This document shows, one piece after another, positions 1-5,308 of a DNA stretch of 5,308 nucleotides. The stretch covers positions 1-5,308 of the forward strand of contig JAADDT010000008.1 of NCBI GenBank assembly GCA_013153765.1. The letters are read 5' to 3'. The position numbers were made by a program, and so were the translations under genes. Position 1 is the first letter of the stretch. Every line of letters starts with the position of its first letter. The notes beneath the pieces were generated by a model. It was not told where the DNA came from. It saw nothing but the letters and a program-made list of their open reading frames with translations, and did no database searches. The stretch comes from Aquificota bacterium. Lineage in GTDB: Bacteria > Aquificota > Aquificia > Aquificales > Hydrogenothermaceae.

Positions 1-10
1 AAAGATTTTT

Positions 11-934
11 TTAAGGCTTGTATCTTGAGAGGATTTCGTCCCAGTCAGGCTCTCCAGATGGGGGAGCGAACTTTTTCTTCAGGTTGTCTATCCTTTCTTC
101 AAAGGTTTCCTTCTCCACCTTGTAGAAGATACCGATAGGTCTTTTGCCCTTGAACGGCTCAGCATCTTCAAGCTCCGGATAGTCTGCATCAAGGACGTGG
201 GCGGCAAGGTCAAGTGCCGCTTTGATGTCAGTAGGGTCGTGTCCAAGTTCCTTGTTAATGTCTATCAGTCTGCCTTTGTAGTACTTGAAGGTGTCCACCT
301 TGTTGAAGGTTGGGCAAGGTGAAAGAACGTTCACGAAGGAGAAGCCTTTGTGTTCAACAGCCGCCTGTATTGTGTCCGCAAGGTGTTTCGGGTTTCCTGA
401 GTAGGACTGGGCAACGAAGGTTGCTCCGGAGGCTATTGCAAATTTTATAACGTTAAACGGGTCTTCTATGTTTCCGTACGGGTTAAGCGAGCCTTTGTAT
501 CCGTGTCTTGAGGTTGGTGAGGTCTGGTTTTTTGTAAGGGCATACATCCTGTTGTCCATAACAACGAGGGTGATGTTGAAGTTTTTCCTTGCTGTGTGTG
601 GAAAGTGCTCCATACCGATTGAGAATATGTCCCCGTCTCCGGCAGTCACGATTGTTGGTGTTTCCGGCTTTGCCAGTCTGATACCGACGGCGGCAGGTAA
701 AGCTCTACCGTGTGCGGTGTGTATGCCGAACGCGTTCATCCACAGTGGCAGTCTTGAGGAACAGCCAATTCCGGAAGTCATCGTGATTGCGGTAGGGTCA
801 AGCCTTTCTTCCGAAAATGCTTTTGTAAGTGCGGTAACGACACCGAAGTCTCCACAACCGGGACACCAGGTAGGCTCAATTTCACTTCTGTACTCTTTTG
901 GTGGCAGTTTTTCTTCCAGTCTGATGTATTCCAT
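11..934 (-). CDS. korB: 2-oxoacid:ferredoxin oxidoreductase, beta subunit (probably 2-oxoglutarate synthase KorB)
   Basis: This is the catalytic subunit of a cytoplasmic 2-oxoacid:ferredoxin oxidoreductase. It binds thiamine diphosphate and one [4Fe-4S] cluster and works with KorA, encoded just upstream. The 307-residue length is normal for the family. Four cysteines sit where the family ligates the cluster: the CPGC pair (C24, C27), C58 in GIGCSS and C207 in SPCPTFN. The thiamine diphosphate/Mg site is visible as GDGD (99-102) followed by DNRMYALT (127-134), and HTAHGRALP (72-80) is the usual conserved segment before it. The ATG start is supported by a strong Shine-Dalgarno 7 bases upstream. 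The gene follows korA by 29 bases and is surely cotranscribed with it. The stop is TAA, 10 bases from the window edge, so no terminator can be judged. Family assignment is secure. The substrate (2-oxoglutarate versus pyruvate or branched-chain oxoacids) is inferred from the two-subunit layout and is less sure. Confidence 0.95.
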   Translation of the reverse strand: MEYIRLEEKLPPKEYRSEIEPTWCPGCGDFGVVTALTKAFSEERLDPTAITMTSGIGCSSRLPLWMNAFGIHTAHGRALPAAVGIRLAKPETPTIVTAGDGDIFSIGMEHFPHTARKNFNITLVVMDNRMYALTKNQTSPTSRHGYKGSLNPYGNIEDPFNVIKFAIASGATFVAQSYSGNPKHLADTIQAAVEHKGFSFVNVLSPCPTFNKVDTFKYYKGRLIDINKELGHDPTDIKAALDLAAHVLDADYPELEDAEPFKGKRPIGIFYKVEKETFEERIDNLKKKFAPPSGEPDWDEILSRYKP

Positions 935-940
935 AATCTT

Positions 941-950
941 ACCTCCTTTT
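941..950 (-). promoter_or_regulatory. Shine-Dalgarno site of korB
   Basis: The minus strand reads AAAAGGAGGT, with GGAGG ending 7 bases before the ATG at 934. It matches the anti-Shine-Dalgarno almost perfectly, fixes the korB start, and implies strong independent initiation on the shared korA-korB message. Confidence 0.87.
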
Positions 951-952
951 TT

Positions 953-968
953 CTTAAAGTTTTTTAAG
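953..968. repeat. Short A+T-rich inverted repeat spanning the korA stop codon
   Basis: The minus strand reads CTTAAA-AAAC-TTTAAG, two 6-base arms around a 4-base centre, overlapping the korA TAA stop just upstream of the korB ribosome site. The stem has a single G-C pair and is probably too weak to matter at high temperature. It may be a chance result of base composition. Confidence 0.3.
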
Positions 969-2766
969 CGTTAACTTTTTCGCCTAAAAGTTCAAGGATT
1001 TTTTCTTCTATTTCCCTTGGTATGAAAGGCTCGCCCCTGTATATGTTAAACTGGACGATTTTTTCCTGCGGGATGTTAGTAAACATCTTCATAAACCTTG
1101 CAAAGTGTCCAAGATAGGACGCTTCAGGTACGAGGATTTTGTCAGCCATAGATGCCAGCTTTTCCAGTGCGTTTTTAGGAACAGGATACAGGAGTTTTGG
1201 ATAAAGTGCGGCTATTTTGTAGCCTTTTTCCCTCAGCCTTTTTACCGCTTCCTGTGCTATGGAAGCTGTAAGTCCCCAAGCAACAACCGCTATGTCAGCT
1301 TTATCTCCTTCCTGAAGGTCTCCCAGGTCCCATTCTACCAGATGTGGATTTTCCTCTTCTATGTTCTGTATCTTTCTGAACCTTTTGTCCATCATTACCG
1401 TCCTTTCGTTAGGTGTTGTCCTTGGACGGGAGTTTTCTGCGTGTTCAAGACCTGTTGCGGTGTAAGGCTTTGGAGATTCTCCCGGTACGAACACTGGAGA
1501 TATACCGCTTTCTGTGATTGCGTACCTGAAAAGGTTGTCAAGGTCTTCAGGCTTAACGTCCTGCTTTTTAACAACCGGTCTTTCCACCAGTTTTGACTGT
1601 ATCTCTTTTATGTTAGGTGTTGGTATTGCCTCAGCCCTTAAGGACAGGGAACCGTCAGTCAGCATAAGAACCGGTAGCTGGTACTTTTCCGCAAGGTTGA
1701 ACGCTTCTATGGTAAGGTAGAAGTTTTCTTCAACGTTTTTAGGTGCTATTACAACTCTCTGGTCATCACCGTGTCCACCTAAGGCGGCGGCAAAAAGGTC
1801 AGCCTGCTCGTGTTTTGTAGGCATACCTGTTGAAGGTCCTGCCCTCTGGACGTCAACGATAACCGTTGGAAGCTCTGTCATGGACGCAAGACCGATAAGC
1901 TCCTGCATAAGGGATATTCCCGGTCCTGACGTGGCTGTCATAGCCTTCGCACCTGCAAAGGAAGCACCTATGATAGCCGCCATTGAGGATATTTCGTCTT
2001 CAGACTGGTAAACGAAACCGCCTGTTTTGAGTATTATCGGAGCAAGGTAATTACCTACAGTTGTTGCCGGTGTGATAGGGTATGCGGCAAATACTTTAAC
2101 GCCAGCCACCGCCGCTCCAAGTGCTATGGCTTCATTACCTTCAAGGATTATAACGTCTTTTTTAGGCAGTGGTCCCGGCACTTTGTAAGGGTCTATCTTT
2201 TTAAGGTTTTCCTTTATGTATTTCTGAGCCACTTCTATCGCTTTAAAGTTCAGGTTAACAACGTCTTCACCTTTTTTGGAGAACTTTTTAACGATTTCTT
2301 CCTTCAGAACTTCCATAGGAAAGCCGAACAGCTCAAAGACGGAAGCCATTGCAATAACGTTTTTGGTGATGTAAGCTCCCACTTCCTCCTTTGCCAGCTT
2401 TGACATAGGAACGGCGTAAACGAAAACGCCCATCTTTTCCAGCTCTTCCAAGTCAGGCTCAAAGTCTCCCCCTTCAGGACCGTCCCAGATGAGAACCTTA
2501 CCTTTTCCCAGTAGAGGTTTGTTTACTTCGTACGCTTCGCCGTTAAACGCCACCAGTATATCAAAACCGTCTCCCTGTGAGAGTATCTTCTCGTCGGACA
2601 TTCTAACCTGTGATAATGCGTATCCCCCTTTGATTTCGGCTGGGAAGGACTTGAAGGTAACAACCTCATAACCTAAGTTTGAGGCGGCCCTCATCGTAAA
2701 ATCACCGGCGGAGATAACACCTTCTCCACCTTCTCCGGCATACTTAACTGTGAGATCAAATGCCAT
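964..2766 (-). CDS. korA: 2-oxoacid:ferredoxin oxidoreductase, fused gamma-alpha subunit (probably 2-oxoglutarate synthase KorA)
   Basis: This is the large subunit of the enzyme completed by KorB. In the reductive TCA cycle the complex carboxylates succinyl-CoA to 2-oxoglutarate using reduced ferredoxin; the reverse reaction oxidises 2-oxoglutarate. The 600 residues are a gamma-alpha fusion. Residues 1 to about 190 are the gamma domain, with GEGGEGVISAG (11-21) and FPAEIKGGYA (41-50). The alpha part starts near 206 (ILEGNEAIALGA). It holds YPITP (229-233), the signature shown to matter for catalysis in 2-oxoacid oxidoreductases, then TSGPG (279-283), QRAGPSTGMPTKHEQADL (307-324) and a C-terminal domain from about 488. 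The ATG start has a strong ribosome site 8 bases upstream, and the residues after it fit the start of the gamma fold. No separate ferredoxin-like delta subunit is visible. The gene is first in a korA-korB operon with its own predicted promoter. The family is certain; the 2-oxoglutarate specificity is inferred. Confidence 0.93.
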   Translation of the reverse strand: MAFDLTVKYAGEGGEGVISAGDFTMRAASNLGYEVVTFKSFPAEIKGGYALSQVRMSDEKILSQGDGFDILVAFNGEAYEVNKPLLGKGKVLIWDGPEGGDFEPDLEELEKMGVFVYAVPMSKLAKEEVGAYITKNVIAMASVFELFGFPMEVLKEEIVKKFSKKGEDVVNLNFKAIEVAQKYIKENLKKIDPYKVPGPLPKKDVIILEGNEAIALGAAVAGVKVFAAYPITPATTVGNYLAPIILKTGGFVYQSEDEISSMAAIIGASFAGAKAMTATSGPGISLMQELIGLASMTELPTVIVDVQRAGPSTGMPTKHEQADLFAAALGGHGDDQRVVIAPKNVEENFYLTIEAFNLAEKYQLPVLMLTDGSLSLRAEAIPTPNIKEIQSKLVERPVVKKQDVKPEDLDNLFRYAITESGISPVFVPGESPKPYTATGLEHAENSRPRTTPNERTVMMDKRFRKIQNIEEENPHLVEWDLGDLQEGDKADIAVVAWGLTASIAQEAVKRLREKGYKIAALYPKLLYPVPKNALEKLASMADKILVPEASYLGHFARFMKMFTNIPQEKIVQFNIYRGEPFIPREIEEKILELLGEKVNA

Positions 2767-2772
2767 AGCGGG

Positions 2773-2783
2773 TTCCTCCTTTT
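2773..2783 (-). promoter_or_regulatory. Shine-Dalgarno site of korA
   Basis: The minus strand reads AAAAGGAGGAA, with GGAGG ending 8 bases before the ATG at 2766. This is a near-ideal ribosome site and fixes the korA start. Confidence 0.85.
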
Positions 2784-2795
2784 ATTATTTTGGCT

Positions 2796-2814
2796 TTAAC
2801 CTTTTTAAGGTTAA
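2796..2814. repeat. Perfect 8-bp inverted repeat at the predicted korAB transcription start
   Basis: The minus strand reads TTAACCTT-AAA-AAGGTTAA, two 8-base arms around a 3-base centre. It covers about -3 to +16 relative to the predicted korAB start, a classic place for a repressor operator. It could instead form a short stem at the 5' end of the mRNA, which can slow decay. No run of T follows it on the minus strand, so it does not look like an intrinsic terminator for the pump gene. The symmetry is certain; the function is inferred. Confidence 0.5.
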
Positions 2815-2817
2815 TAA

Positions 2818-2847
2818 AATATAACACTGTTTGATTTTTTAAATCAA
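2818..2847 (-). promoter_or_regulatory. Predicted sigma-70-type promoter for korAB
   Basis: On the minus strand, TTGATT (2847-2842) is followed after 18 bases by TATATT (2823-2818). A TG one base before the latter makes an extended -10 (TGTTATATT). Transcription would start near 2811, giving a leader of about 45 bases before korA. The -35 hexamer lies inside one perfect palindrome, and the expected start lies inside another. The 18-base spacer is one longer than ideal, but the extended -10 would compensate. The region is A+T-rich, so chance matches are easy; the position in the only sizeable gap supports the call. Confidence 0.55.
2831..2847. repeat. Perfect 7-bp inverted repeat overlapping the predicted -35 box
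   Basis: The minus strand reads TTGATTT-AAA-AAATCAA, two 7-base arms around a 3-base centre, starting 8 bases after the pump gene's stop codon. One arm contains the predicted -35 hexamer of korAB. Only one G-C pair is present in the stem, so it would be weak as an RNA hairpin, especially in a thermophile. A regulator-binding site is the more natural reading, but the binding protein is unknown. Confidence 0.5.
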
Positions 2848-2854
2848 GTATAAA

Positions 2855-5308
2855 TTACCTATTAAAAATGGAAGATATCCAGCTCCCAAACCTGTGTAAA
2901 AAGTAGTAAAAGATAGGCACGTATATAAGCGTCAGGAACGTACCTACTATAAGACCTCCGATGGCAACAGCACCTAAAGGGGCAAGCCTTTCAAGACCTA
3001 AAGCCCAGCCGAAAGCCACAGGTATCATTCCGGTGGACGTGCCGAAGGCTGTCATAAGGACAGGTCGCGTCCTTATCCTTATACTTTCCAGTATAGCCTC
3101 TTCCAGTTTTTTACCTTTTTCCACCGCAAACTGGATAAACTCTATCAGGAGGATTGAGTTTTTGGTTATTATGCCTGCAAGCAGTACAAGTCCCATCATA
3201 CTCGGCATAGATTGGTGGTATCCCATAAGGAGTATGAACCACGTTGCACCTATCAGGGAAAGGGGTATGGCAAATATTACGCCTATGGGAGAAAGGAAAG
3301 ACCTGAAAGGAGGCGTAAGGGCAAGGAACAAGAACACTATGCCAAGTCCTATTGCCTTGAACATTCTGCCCATAGAGTCTATAAGCTGTTTTATATCACC
3401 TTCGTTGCTTATGGTGTAGCCTGCCGGTATTTTTATTCCCGCCTCCTGAAAGGCTTTTTTGTAGTTTTCAACGATGTGGGTTATTGCCGCCTTTTCCCTG
3501 TAAGCCAGCACGTCAATTGTGTAGTTCAAGTCCTGTCTGGTTATTTTTGTAGGCTCCACAAGTTTGCCTATGGTAGCCACCTGTCCAAGCGGTATTTTGC
3601 CTTTTTCCGTGTCAATGTAGTAAGACATCAGGTCTAAAGGGTTGTCCCTGTAGCCTTCAGGGTAAACAACTCTGACAAAAAGGGCGTTTTCGTTAGGCAC
3701 GTTGTAGAGGGAGACTATACCGCCTCTTATTCCTGCACTTAACTGGGTGGCTATGCTGTACGGTGTAAGTCCGTAAAGGAGTGCTTTTTTGTGGTCTATC
3801 TTCAGGTTGTAAACCACCTTGTCGTAATCCCATGTTTTTGAGACGGAGGTAAGACCTTTTACCTTGTAAACCACTTCCATTATTTGGTTTCCCAGTGCGT
3901 CAAGGGTTTTCAGGTCGTCTCCTCCTATCCTTACGTCCAGATTACCTTTAATTGAAGAAAGTGGTGTGGCTCCGTAGTCAAATACGTGGACGTACTTCAG
4001 GTTAGGTATCTGCCACAGCTTTTTCCTCAGCTCCCTTTCTATGTCCCAGATGGTTTCTTCCCTGTGGAACCGGTCTATGTAGTGGACAGTCATTGATATG
4101 GACTGGGTAGATTCTCCCGAACCGATGGTAAGAACTCCCGGCTCAGAACCTACCGATATGGAGAACATTTTTACTCTGTCGTCCTCTTCAAGCATACGGG
4201 AGATTTTTTCCACTATCTCCCTTACCTGATGTATGGAAAGGTTGCTGTCCGTCGTAATGCTTCCCTTCACGATTCCCGTGTCCATAGGAGGCATTATTTC
4301 CTTACCGACAACCGGCAGTATTACCTTAACGCTTATAACGAAAAGAACAACGACGACCAGAAAGTACGGGACTGCAAGCCAGTTTTTCCTGAAAACCAGA
4401 CTTACGGCGGAGGTGTAAAGGTTTTTAAGGGGTTTTAGTATGCTTTCGGATATTCTGTAAACCGCCCTTTCTATCCTGCTTTTTTCTGCGGTTTTTTTCA
4501 GCAGGTAAGGTGCTAAAAGGGGAATTAGCGTGATTGATACGAAGTAAGAGACTATAACGGCTATAAGCAGTGTTTCCGCCAGTGGTCTAAATATTTTTTC
4601 AGGGTAGTCTCCTACGAACAGCAGTGGTATAAGGACGACGGAAGTGGCTATCGTGCCGGCAAGGACTGCAAACATTACCTCCTTTGTGCCGTTGATAACC
4701 GCATCTTTAACAGGTTCTTTAAGCTCGTGCAGGTGCCTTTCTATGTTTTCCAGTATTACGACCGCATCGTCAACAAGCATTCCCAGTGTAAGGATTATGG
4801 CTGTAAGCGTAACCACGTTAAATTCCATACCTAAAAGCCACATTATACCTATGGTGATGCTGTAAACGAACGGTATGGATATGCCGGCTATTATCATCTG
4901 GCGGGTGTTTGCCAGAAAGAAGAATATTACGAATGCGGTCATTATTATGGCGTCCCGCAGGGCTTCAAGCATATTAATGTTGCTCAGCCTTATTATGTAT
5001 TCCTGCGTGTCAGCAATCTCAAATCCTAAGGTGGGAAACTGGCTTTCAAGCTCCGGTATTACCTTTTTTACAGCATCTATAGTCCGTAGTGCGTCTCCTG
5101 TAGGCTGTCTCTGGACTGCCAGTGCCACCGCAGGCTTGCCGTTGCCGTAGAATAAAGACCTGTTCACGTAGTAGTCGTATTTTATCTGTGCAAGATCAGA
5201 CAGCTTTACGGAAGGCGTTATCTGTAGCTGTTTGAGTTTTTCAAGTGTTCTGGCTTTGTTTGTTGATTTTATCAGGAACTCACTGCTGTTGTTTACCACT
5301 ATACCTAT
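2855..5308 (-). CDS. RND-family efflux transporter permease, HAE1/AcrB-like (5' end outside window)
   Basis: This is an inner-membrane, proton-driven exporter that would work as a trimer with a periplasmic adaptor and an outer-membrane channel; neither partner gene is in view. The frame is open to the window edge: the codons before GTG at 5299 read I-G-I in frame, so that GTG is not the start. About 817 residues are visible. AcrB-like pumps have about 1,050, so roughly 230-250 are missing, including TM1 and the first porter segment. Counting from the edge codon, TM2-TM6 lie at about 114-270 and TM7 at about 312-334. The second periplasmic loop (porter and docking domains) spans about 335-643, and TM8-TM12 lie at about 647-804. 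The proton-relay residues are intact: Asp-Asp in GMLVDDAVVILEN (180-181), Lys in TKNSILL (716) and Arg in RTRPVLMT (748). These resemble the HAE1 branch more than metal-exporting CusA types. The substrate cannot be told. The stop is TAA, and korA starts 88 bases downstream on the same strand. Confidence 0.93.
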   Translation of the reverse strand: MGIVVNNSSEFLIKSTNKARTLEKLKQLQITPSVKLSDLAQIKYDYYVNRSLFYGNGKPAVALAVQRQPTGDALRTIDAVKKVIPELESQFPTLGFEIADTQEYIIRLSNINMLEALRDAIIMTAFVIFFFLANTRQMIIAGISIPFVYSITIGIMWLLGMEFNVVTLTAIILTLGMLVDDAVVILENIERHLHELKEPVKDAVINGTKEVMFAVLAGTIATSVVLIPLLFVGDYPEKIFRPLAETLLIAVIVSYFVSITLIPLLAPYLLKKTAEKSRIERAVYRISESILKPLKNLYTSAVSLVFRKNWLAVPYFLVVVVLFVISVKVILPVVGKEIMPPMDTGIVKGSITTDSNLSIHQVREIVEKISRMLEEDDRVKMFSISVGSEPGVLTIGSGESTQSISMTVHYIDRFHREETIWDIERELRKKLWQIPNLKYVHVFDYGATPLSSIKGNLDVRIGGDDLKTLDALGNQIMEVVYKVKGLTSVSKTWDYDKVVYNLKIDHKKALLYGLTPYSIATQLSAGIRGGIVSLYNVPNENALFVRVVYPEGYRDNPLDLMSYYIDTEKGKIPLGQVATIGKLVEPTKITRQDLNYTIDVLAYREKAAITHIVENYKKAFQEAGIKIPAGYTISNEGDIKQLIDSMGRMFKAIGLGIVFLFLALTPPFRSFLSPIGVIFAIPLSLIGATWFILLMGYHQSMPSMMGLVLLAGIITKNSILLIEFIQFAVEKGKKLEEAILESIRIRTRPVLMTAFGTSTGMIPVAFGWALGLERLAPLGAVAIGGLIVGTFLTLIYVPIFYYFLHRFGSWISSIFNR

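Noticed and set aside
468..974. 168-codon plus-strand open frame antisense to korB
   Set aside because: It lies entirely opposite a well-supported gene, has low-complexity Ser/Pro-rich content, and shows no recognised domain. It is a shadow of korB.
1105..1596. 163-codon plus-strand open frame antisense to korA, rich in Phe, Cys and Arg
   Set aside because: The odd composition is what the complement of a Lys/Glu-rich coding strand gives. There is no domain, and korA motifs cover the same DNA.
2831..2847. FNR/CRP-type site, because the half-sites read TTGAT and ATCAA
   Set aside because: FNR sites have a 4-base spacer between these half-sites; here it is 7 bases, which would put them on the wrong helical face.
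2961..3637. Overlapping plus-strand open frames of 152 and 141 codons
   Set aside because: Both are antisense to the conserved C-terminal half of the RND permease and overlap each other in different frames, with no recognisable protein features.
4492..4498. Run of seven A on the coding strand of the RND gene as a programmed frameshift site
   Set aside because: The run is not in the phase needed for a canonical -1 slippery heptamer (codons CTG AAA AAA ACC), and the zero frame continues through to a full-length family C-terminus.
4875..5150. 91-codon plus-strand open frame that looks partly hydrophobic
   Set aside because: It is the complement of the TM2-TM3 region of the RND permease, and the hydrophobic look follows from that.
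5297..5299. GTG as the start codon of the RND gene
   Set aside because: The reading frame stays open to the window edge, and the protein would lack TM1 and the first porter domain that the family requires. The gene simply enters from outside the window.

Overview
The window carries three protein genes, all on the minus strand. Transcription runs from the right edge to the left: an RND-family efflux pump gene (its 5' part lies outside the window), then a two-gene operon for a 2-oxoacid:ferredoxin oxidoreductase (korA, then korB). Coding sequence fills almost everything. The only gaps are 88 bases between the pump gene and korA, 29 bases between korA and korB, and 10 bases after korB.

The organism looks like a thermophilic, probably autotrophic bacterium, and Aquificota is my best guess. 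Arg is written mostly with AGA/AGG, Ile often with ATA, and the proteins are rich in Glu and Lys. The oxidoreductase is the compact gamma-alpha plus beta form. In Aquificota such as Hydrogenobacter, a two-subunit 2-oxoglutarate:ferredoxin oxidoreductase (KorAB) fixes CO2 in the reductive TCA cycle. The assignment rests on recalled family features and not on a database match, so genus and even phylum are tentative.

Region by region (plus-strand coordinates): 11-934 is korB, the thiamine-diphosphate and [4Fe-4S] subunit. 935-963 is a short spacer with a strong Shine-Dalgarno. 964-2766 is korA, a fusion of the gamma and alpha parts. 2767-2854 is the only real regulatory region, with a good ribosome site, a plausible sigma-70-type extended -10 promoter and two perfect A+T-rich inverted repeats. 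2855-5308 is the RND permease, missing about its first 230-250 residues.

KorA and KorB should form one cytoplasmic enzyme that joins succinyl-CoA and CO2 to 2-oxoglutarate with reduced ferredoxin, or runs in reverse. The RND pump is an inner-membrane, proton-driven exporter with no evident metabolic link to korAB, and the promoter in the 88-base gap suggests the two are transcribed separately. I see no mobile element, RNA gene, CRISPR array or clearly novel system. The most notable unexplained structure is the pair of palindromes flanking the predicted korAB promoter.
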